Assembly: GCA_029953675.1 (NCBI GenBank)
Contig: JAMWBK010000013.1
Span: 682,001-746,000, forward strand
Reading direction: 5' to 3'
Length of the DNA stretch: 64,000 nt
From: Rhodosorus marinus
Lineage: Eukaryota > Rhodophyta > Stylonematophyceae > Stylonematales > Stylonemataceae
A model generated the notes under the pieces. The model saw nothing but the letters and a program-made list of their open reading frames with translations, did not search any database and was not told the DNA's origin. A program made the translations under genes and the position numbers. Shown one piece after another: positions 43,701-54,433 of the stretch; position 1 is the stretch's first letter, and each line of letters starts with the position of its first letter.

Positions 43701-43906
43701 CTCTTATGGGTGCCCATCACGTTCCGACCCCTGACCCAAACAATCGTATTTTGATGCAGGAGTGCTGATGAACCTATGACTGCTTTCATTACCTGTCTGA
43801 GATGTGGGCACAAGTAAGTAGCTGGTAGAAGATACGGACCAAATCCAATGCGGTCACGGGGCTGATGTGGTTAATATCCGTCTTCTTTGATAGGTGGAAG
43901 GAGTGA
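40756..43906 (+). CDS. PWWP-TFIIS fusion: transcript-elongation factor S with an N-terminal PWWP domain
   Basis: Four exons: 40756-43149, 43239-43681, 43760-43813 and 43894-43906, giving 967 residues. A PWWP domain opens the protein (literal PWWP at 20-23, then FWVKFFNDPDGGFVK). Residues about 75-500 are low-complexity, charged, with a nine-Asp run and repeated DDVQIPKRKP units. About 520-600 contains a TFIIS N-terminal (LW) domain (VTVPMLKSTKVGKLVKKIS). After another charged linker, residues 799-910 form the TFIIS central domain, and 928-966 the zinc ribbon with Cys930, 933, 958 and 961 and the catalytic acidic pair Asp949-Glu950 in QTRSADEPMTAF. TFIIS rescues arrested RNA polymerase II by stimulating transcript cleavage; PWWP domains read methylated nucleosomes. 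Ordinary TFIIS is about 300 residues and lacks a PWWP domain. Confidence 0.93.
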
Positions 43907-44465
43907 TAGTTACAGCCAGGAACTGACGACCAATGCTGTCACTGGAAATCTAGTCGTGGACAAGAGCATGCTTGTTTAGCTGGGAATTCTCGACCATAAG
44001 CACCTTTTCTTTTTTTTTTGGATTCGGCTCAGCTTGTTCCGCACGAGAGGCATGGAAAGGTGAAGGCGGTCCTGAGAGCAGGACCTAGAAGCTTTCAAGT
44101 AGCTGTATATGAAAAACTGTTAATCAAGCGCTTTGGCTTACGCTAGTCAACTTGTTGGAGCGACGTTGCTAGGAAATGCATTTCTTGATTCCATTCCTTG
44201 TCGATATGGATCAGGAGTTCAACAATCGGGTAAAATCGTCCGACTTGGAAGAGGTCAACGTCGCTTTATGACGCTAGTTGATTAGTGGATGGTTAGTCGC
44301 CTTTAACTTGCGTCTTGCAAAGTGGCGGCTCTGCGTTGATATCTACCGGGTGTAAATAAACTATTGTGATTATATAGAAATTTGACTAGTCTAACTTGCC
44401 AAGGTCCGTTGCATGCGCTCAATAGATCGCGGTACTAGAAGGTTCGGAAGTCCAAGAAGCTGGCC
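43907..44465. other. Convergent spacer between PWWP-TFIIS and HVA22/REEP genes
   Basis: There are 559 bp between the stop codons of the plus-strand TFIIS gene and the minus-strand HVA22 gene. No open frames of note are seen; both 3' untranslated regions should lie here. Confidence 0.4.
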
Positions 44466-45077
44466 TTAGACTTGGAGAATAGACCACAGGAATCCTAGTA
44501 CAGACCTTCCAACCGACTCTCTTTCACCTTCGTTCCATAATAACACAAAGTGCCTTTCCAAATATCTTAAGAAAAGCAAGTTGAAGCCTCGAGTTTGAGG
44601 GTGAACTAGCCACAGAAGTCCAACTACGAGAAAAAAAGACGTTCAGTTGGAACCGGCTGCTACAACTTTGCAAGATTCCATTTCCAGTCCGGTCAAAGTG
44701 GATCCAAGGAGCACTCACCTATCTTACAAAGGTTATAAGTGAAGTACAACGGAGAATGATACATGATTCTATCCAGGAAAAGCTCCGGAATCATGAGCAT
44801 AGAGAAGATGATCCAGTAGGTCAACCAAGACACAGCTTTCTCATTGTCCTTCTCCTTAACAACTTGATGGGCTTTGTACGCAGGATACACAACTCCAATT
44901 AAACCACTTTTATGACAACAACAAAAACCACAAGAAAGAAAAAAAAAGGAACAGCGCCATATATTCTCAGAACCCTAAACTCAATACCAACTCCTACCCC
45001 CCAGTTCCCCTCCAGGAACAAAACTACCGTTTCCAAGGCTTCACTTACCAGATCAAATGCGACAAAGTAGCCCTCAT
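44466..45077 (-). CDS. HVA22/REEP (TB2/DP1) family membrane-shaping protein
   Basis: Three minus-strand exons: 45077-45049, 44906-44719 and 44623-44466, giving 124 residues. The order CGLIGVVYPAYKAHQVV, then AVSWLTYWIIFSMLMIPELF, MYHSPLYFTYNLCKI and VGLLWLVHPQTRGFNLLFLR matches TB2/DP1/HVA22: a first hydrophobic hairpin with the YPaYxs motif, the WLTYWi core, and a second hairpin ending in the PqtrG turn. REEP/HVA22 proteins sit in the ER membrane as hairpins that curve it and help vesicle traffic. The first exon is only 29 nt (MRATLSHLI). A GTGAAA near the end could be an alternative donor, so the C-terminal 15 residues are less certain. Confidence 0.88.
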
Positions 45078-45323
45078 CGCTTTCTATCTTCTCTAATTAA
45101 CAATCCAAAACCATCAAACAGAACCAAAAAAAAAAAAAGGAGGCTTCACCACGCTCACATCTTAATATCTTACTATCCCTTCCAACCTTTTACTCTGTCC
45201 CCCCCACCCATCCAAAATGTCCCCAGTGTGAAACCATCCTTTCAACGTTCATCGCCATCCTCCGAAATTTATTAACAAAACTAAAAATGTGGCGGTCGTC
45301 GTTCGAAAACCCAATATTCAATC

Positions 45324-45403
45324 ATTGTATTTTAACTGACTGAATAATATTTTAATTGACTGAGTAATATTTTAATTGACTGAAGCATATCTTAATTGAC
45401 TGA
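45324..45403. repeat. Four-copy 20-bp tandem repeat
   Basis: The core TTTAATTGACTGA recurs with exact 20-bp spacing at 45331, 45351, 45371 and 45391; the first copy has one change (AACTG) and the last begins CTTAA. It is in the AT-rich core upstream of the HVA22 gene, so it might act as a promoter element with periodic binding sites or simply be a minisatellite. Confidence 0.9.
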
Positions 45404-47555
45404 CTTGATGAATAGGTGGATGGGGAAGTTGTCTCTTGTGCAAAGAGTCTTTAGTGCAGGATGCTGAAGATTGGTGGTGGATGTCTTTTAACAGATTGGA
45501 TTTAAAAAAATCGGAGGCTAAAGATCCCTGCATGGAGGACGCTAAGAAGTGCACAGAGAGCGCCCCTCCTGAACTAGCGCAAGCGTTTCTAGCGCTGAGA
45601 GAAAAAGAGCATCAGGGCGTTCGCGGTGACGGAGTGCTTTTTTGGCGGGCGGTGTGGGGAGGGTGAATATTGAGACCTTTATAAAAGGTTTGCCCTGTTT
45701 ACGCAGAGAGCACCGACGGCGAACGCGTAGAAACAGGGGTTTGGGAAGCTCATTTTTGGTCTTCGCAAAACCCGTTTCTGCTTGTTGCGATCGTCTCTTT
45801 GTATAGATCCTCTGCTGATGCTTCTAGGGTCACCGTCAATATTGTGGATTGGCGCGTCGTCCCCCCCAGGGAAAGACGTATTCCGGTGAAGCAAATTGAG
45901 GCGATCTTGTTGACCAGGATGGGAATAGAAGTACTTGGAGATCACTAACTGAAGCCAAGAACCGTACGCGTGTCAAGCCCGTCCATGGAGTGACAGATGC
46001 AGTCACTTATTGGGTACAATCTACTGCCAGAGTATCTCGTACGTATGAGATTCACCCAAAGCGATGGCGGAGTCCAATGTTCGCGTACATCGGTCACCGA
46101 ACGTAGTCTCTGTGAAGTACCTTTCCATATCAGAGCGAGGTCAACATGGGTAGTGCTCGGATGAGCGCGCCTCCAGGACAAGGCAGAGCTACGGCGCCAT
46201 AGGGTCAGGCTCAGCGAAGCGAACAGTCCAGAAACAGCGTAGGTACTTTATGCAGTTCGGCATCACCAGCATGGGGCCAAAAATGCCACTACAGTCTTCA
46301 ACGCGTCAAACCCAGTCTCCTTGTGGCATCCACCCAAGCTATTGTCGTTCTCCCCACGCAGCATGCCTATCCGAGACTCCATTATCGTTACTGACACTGT
46401 CGACGTGCCAAAGCCGGATAGAAAGTGTTTAGAACCACCACACACTGACTTCAGTCAATGTTCATTTAGATCGTGTGATGGCTGGGTTGTTGGCCGTGTG
46501 TTCTCTTCGAAGTTTTCAGAGACGTGCTTGTCTAGACTTCCAACGCTTCTTTGTTTTCTAAAAAACAAGGACAAAAGTGACGTGAGCACATTTACCGAAG
46601 CCTGTTTAAATCCTGGTCATTTGCAAGCGCCAGTTTTTGCAGGAGAGCGATTCAGAAGTGTATGGATCTGAGGTTTTGTTGGCGATCAAATCATGAGAAT
46701 ATAAGCGTCAAAGTGCGTGACGGCTGTTTGAACCCCTCTGCGGAAGCTGTTAACGGACGCCGCTCCCGTAGTGAAAATCTTGTACAGAGAATAGATAGGA
46801 AGACACGTGCACTAGGACGCGTGTTGATCTGGAATTCAAAGCTGTTTTCTCCCATGCTCGGGTACTTGCTAATGCCGTTGCTGGGCCTCTCTTTAGACTA
46901 TTTTTTTCCCGTATCCTTCAACTACTGGAGGGTAGGTCTGCTCTTTGGCAGTTCCCATTCCTTTTTCTGTCGCACAGGAAAGATACCCATCTGTAACCAA
47001 TATGCGTGGCTCGTAGAAGTCGCTTCAAACCTGCCCTACATGACCAAGTTCAGAGATCCAAGGTGCAACGATCGAAAATCAAGCACTAAAAAGGAACGCA
47101 GCAATGGTAGTCACCAAAAGGTTTCTTGGGATCCGCAACCTATCAGGTTTCGGAGTGTTGCGTTCTGAGCCGTCCCACTATCTCAACTATCACTCTGGTT
47201 ATATCGTATCAATTGCAGTGAATCCGAAAAATGCATAACCATTTTAGGCGCCCACAGACCTTCCAACACAACAACAGAGCAAACGCATGTCGACGCCCTA
47301 ACCATTGCAGGGGCTGCAAGAGTGTCAGGCAGTCGGCGTCGTGAAACTCACAGAGCTCGAGGGAGGAAGGGTTGCGAACAGAAACTCTTCCATTTTCAGT
47401 TTTCTACTACCTTGTGGAGTTCTTCCAACCTCATGACAAGGTTTTTTTCTTAATCGAGCCAGTCTCCATCATTGATCTCCAACATCTTGAACGAAGACCC
47501 AGGAAGAGCTCTGAGGCCAAAGCCAATGTCCTGGGCACGGCTGGCTGTATGCATT
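45404..47555. other. Gene-poor region, 2.2 kb
   Basis: Frames of 60-170 codons on both strands (for example plus 46662-47168 and minus 45679-45945) carry no family motifs, and neighbouring frames look like decayed coding sequence with stops. I see no splice pattern that links them. Possible transposon remains. Confidence 0.3.
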
Positions 47556-48199
47556 CTAGCCAAAGCGCGGCTCTATTGCCAGATCAGTATGGTTGCAAGT
47601 ACGAAGCTGAACGCTCTTAGAGTAAAACAAGGTGTCACAAGCTTTATCGAGATTGCTAGACACGTGCGCCAGCTGAAAAACGATTTTCTGTGAGAAGCAC
47701 TTTTCGGATGTCGAGCTGGTTCTAGCTGAAGGCTGTAGGTGTTCAAATTGGGTGGGTGGGATGTGTAGCCTCCGATGGCTACCAGAATATCCGGACTGTT
47801 CATCCACTGGAAAGCGACAGGTCTGCAACCGTTGCTGTAGAAACGAACAGAAACTTGTCGTGTCCACACACATGCCATTACGGACAAGAACAAAGCATGC
47901 AAAAAAACACGGAATTCGAGCCGCTCCAGTTGATTACCGTAGGAGAGTCCGTTGTGCTGGTTTTTGGGGTGTTTTTTCCTTCTTACATTTACCCACTCTA
48001 ACAATTTTTATCCAGTTTAATGTATCTTACACCTCCCCAATTGTGACTTGGCCGTTTCCCTGCCCCAAGAAAAGCACCAACCCGATGTTTTTTTCGTTTT
48101 CCAGTGAACGACCAAAAGTATCTGCGGGGAGCTTAGGAAGGCAAACTCTCCCATCAAAATTTCCAGATATCTCGTGTATGAACCAGTAGGACGTCGCAT
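47556..48199 (-). CDS. Possible two-exon gene of unknown function
   Basis: The C-rich tract at about 48300-48950 is the usual leader of a minus-strand gene, and an ATG at 48199 begins MRRPTGSYTRYLEILMGEF. One phase-consistent model joins exon 48199-48113 to exon 47834-47556 (121 residues), whose end is helical (IVFQLAHVSSNLDKACDTLF). The intron would be 278 nt with a weak GTCGTT donor, and a second frame is also open over part of the region, so the model is tentative. No family recognised. Confidence 0.28.
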
Positions 48200-50828
48200 G
48201 TCAGTCACTGGCGCGCATCAGGACGGTGTTGCGAACGACAAAAGTCCAGAACAATGCGAAGAGATCTGTTCACTTTTCCCGTCTGGGAGAGAGACCCTCA
48301 ATAGAAAAGGGTGAGAAAAAACGGAAACGGAACGGGGCAGAGAATGAACAAAAAAACAACGAAAAAAAACACAAAACGACACATGTGCAATGAGTCAAAC
48401 CCTGTCCACTAATCGAAATCTCCAATGGTGCATTTTGTTGTCGCCGCCCAGCAGCCTTGCAAGCGGAAATATTAACAGACAAATCTCTCGCTCTCTCCTA
48501 CTCTCTTCCTCTCTCTCTCTCTCACACACACAGACACACTCTCTCTTCCACACTACTAACGGAATCCATCCAACACTCCCCGACCCTCTCCAGATAGGAA
48601 AAAGAAAAAAAATGCAATTCCATTGCTACTCAATAAAATTTTTTAGATGCACCCCGTTTTCTCACTGTTCTCCCATTTTTAGGAGGTTTTTTTTATATCC
48701 GCAGAGAGAGCATTGCAACAACATGGGTTCTCGTCCCCATATAAAACCCATCAATAAAACCACCAAATTCCATAAAAACCAATCCCATCCAATAATTGAA
48801 CTCCAACGACATTTTAAAACCCCCCACTTTTCACACCTTCCGTTCATTTCCTATCTAATAACAAACAAAAAACCATTCTTCAGAAACCCTACCTACAGGA
48901 TTTTTTAACCCCCCCGGGACATCCGAAAAACCGAATAAAAGTTCCATAATTCAAATATCCAATAGTAACCTGGCTGATCATTCCGGATACACCAGAAAAA
49001 CTCCAAAAATTCTACACTTGTTTCCGTAAAGAGCAATGCAGTCTTCATCGAGGGCGAAAGACTTGCTCAACGCTTAGCACCCATCACCCCCTAAATGCAA
49101 CGCCTGCAATACCTATAAATAAGATAATTTAGTGATAATACTGTACTAAATAGCCTAGAAGGAGCTCTTATATAGTAATATTGTATAGCTCATATATATA
49201 TTCGTTTGTTTCAAGGGGTTAAAAATAGTGGATTGTCCTCGCATCAAATTGAGAAAAAAATTGGCCCAGGAGGATCCCACCTTCTTATCGTTTACTCCGT
49301 ATAACACATTTTATAATAAGATATTTTTTGTTCCTTTTATATCGTATATTTCTCATAGGTAAGGATTTTTATGGTCGAGGCAAATCTCCCCTCCCTTTTT
49401 TCCTGTGGATCTATATTGTGCTTGGTGGGTGTGTGGAGAGATACAATTTTCCGTAAAAACATTTATTTTTTGTAAACATTTCGTGTTTGGGGAGAGGGAA
49501 AAGGGGGGGGAGATTGTATGTAGACCTGGCCTCTTCATTTTTTTTCCCCAGAACGACAGAATTTTAGGACTAATTTTACTAATTTCTTTTGCCTATGAGA
49601 AGTATGCTTTGCAAAGAATTTTTGAGCAATGCAGGGTTGCTGCTCACCAGAAAATACCCCTTAAAAAAAACTCCAATAACTTGCAGAACAGACGTACTAC
49701 GACCCCTCGGGCAGCGATAGACAAAGAACGTATATACAGATATTAACACTTTTATAATCAATATTAGTCCCCTTTTTTTCCCGCAAAAATGAATACACGG
49801 AAAAAAACGGTGCAGAGAAAAGAATCCGAGTAGGGGTAGGAGTATAATGCTGCTGACATTCATTTGAACAGAACTCGAGGGGTGAAAACAGAAAGGTTTA
49901 TTTAAATAATATAAAATATACGAAGCACATAAAATAAAAATAATTCATTATATAATTTCCAATGGGAAGGAGATTTTAGTCCACAGAAGAATAGAATACA
50001 GAATTTTTTTCCGGTATGTTCTCTAAAATAAAGAACAATATCCGAAAATTTATTGGAGGGGCCCGGATTGCCCGAAAAAAAGGGGATGTAGTCTGCTAAC
50101 CGGTGGGTGAAGGGGGTTTTGTGGTGATCACCGTACCTTAAGTCCTCCCTCCCCACCCCCCCGCTCCCAACCCCCCCGTTCCCAACCCCCCTTCTAAGAA
50201 TATGAACCCAACCCCGGAGGGTTATGTTTATGTGTTTTTTGTTTTTCCTTTTTAGTTTTGTTTGTGGGGAGGCAGACGAGGAGGAGGGGACGGAGAAGGA
50301 GTTTATTTAGTATATACTCAATTTTGGGTAATGGTGAAGGGAGTGAAAGGGGGTGTGGTGGGAGTGTGGGGAAGTGGGGAGTTAAGGAGGGAGTTTTGCA
50401 TTTTACTAAAGGAGGTGAGTGAGCTGTTGAATTTTTGACTTTGGGAGGGTCTTTTTGGTTTGGTTGTGTATTGCCCAAAGCTGTTTTTAGGATTGTGTTT
50501 TGTAGGGAGTTTGTGGAGAGTAGGAGGAAAGGGAGGTAGGGAGCAGCTCTCGGAGTGGGGAGGAACTTGGCCCGCTTGGGTTTTGCTTGTTTTAGGGTAA
50601 GGGTGGGGAGGAAGGGAGGGCGTGTTGGTGTTGCCGATTTCTGGCGAGGATGAGGAGGCTCTGTTCAGTGTTTTGAGTTTGGTGGGTTATTTGGTTGAGT
50701 TGTGAGCTTTGTGACAGACGGAAAGAGCCGGTGCTTGTTTTTTAGTTTGCTGTTCGAGTTCGTGAGGAACCAGCTTGTGGGCGGTTCGTATCTCTCTCTT
50801 GGGTTTTGTGAGTGAACTTCCGACGAGG
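48200..50828. other. Long intergenic region: C-rich leader, AT-rich core, G-rich leader of the CobW gene
   Basis: About 48290-48950 is C-rich with CT and CA runs. About 49080-49340 is AT-rich, as is about 49880-50040. About 50100-50820 is G-rich with the long G-leader preceding the CobW start. Frames within are composition artefacts; no gene is supported. Confidence 0.4.
48491..48540. repeat. (CT)n/(CA)n simple repeat tract
   Basis: A run of CT dinucleotides passes into CACACACA, within the C-rich leader region of the presumed minus-strand gene. Confidence 0.8.
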
Positions 50829-52924
50829 ATGGGAGACAGTGGGGTTAAGCGCTTACCGGTGACGGTGATCTCCGGGTTCCTCGGAGCCGGGAAAACGACG
50901 CTCTTGAAGCATATTCTACAGAGCGAGCAAACGCTGCGGGTGAGTAGCTAGCTCCCTCACTCTCTCCCTTTCCGCTCACACCCGCTCCTTGGGACATGTC
51001 TTCGGTCTCTGGCGGAACGCTCGAAATCGTCCTCCTGGTTAACTGACCTGTAACGTCTGCATCTTCTGTATACCCCTTCTTAGATTGCTGTGATAGTAAA
51101 CGATATGGGGAGAATCAATATTGACGGGAGGTTTATCAAGCGAAAAGGGGAACCTGCGAACACGCTCATCGAGCTCCAGAACGGTTGTATCTGTTGTACG
51201 CTGAGGGGAGACTTGCTCAAACAGATAGCCGAGCTCAGTGCTTCCGGGGGCTTTGACTACGTGATCATTGAAAGCTCCGGTGTAGCGGAACCGATTGGTG
51301 TTGCAGAAGCCTTCGCGATCGATGCGGAGGACGTCAATGACGAAATTGCTGACAAGAACGGTGGTCGGGGTCTAAGCGACATTGCGAAATTGGACTGTAT
51401 GGTTACTGTTGTAGACGGGTATAGTTTTATGGCGGATATGCGAACCAGAGATAAAGCGAAGGAGAGGTGGGGAGACGAGTTTAACGAGGACGGCAATCGT
51501 CATATTACCGATCTCCTGACAGACCAGGTACGTGGCTCTCCTTTGAAGCAAGTGCTTGTCGGCGCCGCACTATGGATCCACCTGAGTTTGGGTGATGCGG
51601 AAAGGGTCCTTTCTGTTCACGCTGGTCGCGTGATAAACTTCGCACGTTTGAGCTCCACTGACTGTCTTACATTCCTGGTTTCGCGATGTTGAATAGGTTG
51701 AATTTGCGAACATTATTCTCATCAACAAGATGGATATGTTGACTGAAGCGCAACGGCTTTCCGTGCGGTCTCAGATCAAGGCCTTAAACAGAGAAGCAAC
51801 TGTAAGTACAAGAGTTGGTGTGCAACAGCGCCGTACCGTAATCGCGGGTTGAATATCCTGACAGCGGTTCGCTTTCCTTTGCCATTAACGCAACGTCGAT
51901 AGATTGTGGATACTAACTATTCGAAGATTCCGGTGGAGAACATTGTCAACACCGGACTTTTCAACTTCGAGGATGCCCGGACGGCGACTGGATGGCTCAG
52001 AGAGTTGAAGGTAAGGGCTTCTCCTGACTTTTCACGTTGAGATTGATCTGAGCCCTTTCAGGCCACTGAAGCTTGAAAATTTGTCGTTTTGCTCAGGGAG
52101 ATCCAAGGCCCCCGGAAACACAAGTATTTGGAATTTCGTCGTTTGTATATAGGAGGCGGAGGCCTTTCCATCCAAAGGTAATTCGACAGCAAAATTTCAT
52201 CGAGGAAAGGCTTACTGTCCATACCTGTGCGAAATTCTGAAACACCTACAACGCTCGCTTGTATGCATTTGATTTGGGGGTACAGAGGTTCCAAGAAGTG
52301 TCAACAAAAATGACAGAGAATGAGAAAATTGTGCGCAGCAAAGGGTTCGTCTGGCTGGCAACAAGAAACGACTGCTACGGAGATTGGAATCAGAGCGGGG
52401 CTGTGGCCGTGCTTTCATGTGGCGATTATTGGTTCGCGGAGCTCCCAGAGGACTCATGGGGTAGCACAGACCCTGAATTTATCAAGAACGTGAAGGCTGA
52501 GTTCTCTTCAGATGCCACTCTCGGCGACAGACGACAGGAGCTCGTAATCATTGGGATCGGTCTCAACCAAAAAGAAGTGGAGGATCTTCTAGACACGAGC
52601 CTGCTCACGGACGAGGAAATGGCCCTTGGGTCTCAGAAATGGAAGGAGCTTGCTGATCCGTTTGAAGTCTGGGACATAGACAATGGTGATGACGACGATG
52701 ATGACGAAACAAACGTAAGCCATTCAAATTGAAAGAGACGTATTGCTTCCGCTTGCACAAATCCAAGCGTGTTCTGAACATGATCGTCTGTCATCGGGCA
52801 GGGTCAACTTCAGGATGATGACGAAGAGGAGGAGGAAAGTGACGAAGAAATGGACCATACGCATGTGCTCGGACATAGCCTTAGTTCGCGAGAGGGTCGA
52901 CCCGTTAAGAAACCAAGAGTATGA
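50829..52924 (+). CDS. CobW/COG0523 family metal-chaperone GTPase
   Basis: Seven exons: 50829-50939, 51084-51527, 51697-51801, 51903-52010, 52097-52177, about 52256-52714 and 52802-52924, giving 476 residues. Motifs: P-loop GFLGAGKTT (16-24), [12 protein letters not shown], the CxCC metal motif [13 protein letters not shown] (Cys72, 74, 75), [37 protein letters not shown] and [11 protein letters not shown]. The tail is acidic and has HTHVLGH, a possible metal-binding His cluster. COG0523 proteins are GTP-driven chaperones for zinc, cobalt or other metals. The N-terminal CPELVP motif of ZNG1-type zinc chaperones is missing, so the client is not clear. Oddity: the intron between exons 5 and 6 shows no AG acceptor where homology requires it (sequence ACAACGCT just before RLYAF). 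Confidence 0.9.
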
Positions 52925-53911
52925 GCCGATCGAGCTGCTGCTGCACTTCAGACTCAAGTGGAAGTCTGTCTGCCCGGCCAGTCTGGACAGTGGTCATGTT
53001 TTTTTTTGGAGATCATGCCAAATGCTTCGTGGAGGAGTTTGTTGCCTACACCGTTGACTGGCAGATCTTGCTAGTGAAGCCCGTTGCTCTCTGGATCAGT
53101 AGTAGGGCGATAGCAACACTTGTCCCCTCTAAAGGTTTCGACTTGCTCGGTGATGTGTATCACTACGCAAAGAGAAGATCTAGATATGCGCTGTCGTAAG
53201 GCATTATTAAGCCCCGATCAAGCCTAACTGGCCGTGGAGAAACTCCCGCTGATTTGACTTTCTCGTTGATCACTCTATATCTGGTAATAAACTCTACGTC
53301 TACTTGACATGTACTCGCCCATACCTATCCCATCAACTACGACGACTTTACCCAGGACATGGTCCTTGAGCCAATGGCTTCCCCTTATAGTCCGAAACGA
53401 ATAAGTTATAAAGAGCAGAAACTCGGGTGAACTTGTGAGGCACCATTTAAATGGGAGTTTTTATAGGGGAAGGCGAATTTTTTCAGGGCAGGGGGCAAGG
53501 GGTTCGAGGGTCATCATGGCTTAGAATGAGATCACTAATGAGCCCCTCGAGATGCAAAGTGAATTTAACTAAAGCTCCCTCTCGAACTATGACAGGTACG
53601 TCTCGTTCTACGGCGCTACAAAGGCCAACCCCCTTTCATCCTCGTTCGATAGGGAGAGGAGATCGGGAAGATGGACAACATTCCTCAAAGTTTATCATAA
53701 GAGTTTATAACGCGAGTATGCAAATTTAACAATCACTGTTGTCATTCTCTTCACGCAAATTCAACGTCTAATCGAGGCCGATAAAGAGGTAAAGTTAAGC
53801 TATTAGAAACAGTTAGATATAAAATGGGTATTTGAAGCTCCGTTATTCGGACGGAGATGGTAATCCTCAGCATTAGTCACAAAAATGGAGTAAGCCTTAT
53901 CATAATACTAG
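52925..53911. other. Convergent spacer, no gene seen
   Basis: 987 bp lie between the CobW stop and the stop of the next minus-strand gene. Frames at 52921-53199 and 53451-53729 have no motifs. Confidence 0.35.
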
Positions 53912-54433
53912 TTACAAGCCGTTCTCTGTAAGTCTCAGGTCCATGAGTGACTCCAAGGTGGCCCGAAAATCCGGGATCGGGAAAGATAGAGCCAATTGCT
54001 GATTTTTTGGGTACTTCTCTACTTTGGGGATAACAATCTCCACTGTTCCGTCCTCAGACTCATGGACACTGTCCGATTCCAAAACGGTACTCTGCGACGG
54101 GGCAGAAAACCTCTCTTGAGATGCCATATTCTCAATCACTATCCTCACCATTGCAAGCTTCTTCTTCCTCTCGTCAGCTTGACCAGCCAACTTCACCGAA
54201 TACTGCCGTAGCGGAGAATATGCCAGCCTAGCACTCCCACGTTTCCTCGGCCTCTGATACTTCTGAATCATACCGGACTTTATACCCCTCCCGTACCTCC
54301 CCTTAACCCCCCCAACCGGTTCTTCATCCTCAACCCATCCCTTTCTGCCCCTACCTTTCTTCAAAACTATCTCAGTCGATCCTATATCCATCTCTTCCAT
54401 CGTTCTACTCTTCTTCTTCCCAAGCTCAAACAT
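53912..54433 (-). CDS. Unidentified small basic protein
   Basis: A single minus-strand exon from the ATG at 54433 encodes 173 residues. The first 75 are very basic, with KKGRGRKGW (AT-hook-like) and YQRPRKRGSARLAYSPLRQYS; the rest is more acidic (ESDSVHESEDGTVEIVIPK) and ends in a helix (ATLESLMDLRLTENGL). I do not recognise the family; composition suggests a nuclear nucleic-acid-binding protein. Upstream there is a C-rich leader (about 54440-54590) and an AT core (54590-54690), as for other genes here, which supports it as real. The in-frame GTG at 54442 is not a likely start. Confidence 0.6.
   Translation of the reverse strand: MFELGKKKSRTMEEMDIGSTEIVLKKGRGRKGWVEDEEPVGGVKGRYGRGIKSGMIQKYQRPRKRGSARLAYSPLRQYSVKLAGQADERKKKLAMVRIVIENMASQERFSAPSQSTVLESDSVHESEDGTVEIVIPKVEKYPKNQQLALSFPIPDFRATLESLMDLRLTENGL

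Noticed and set aside
46662-47168. 168-codon plus-strand frame with a hydrophobic centre
   Set aside because: No family motif, no promoter-like leader upstream and no splice signals; composition is like random open sequence.
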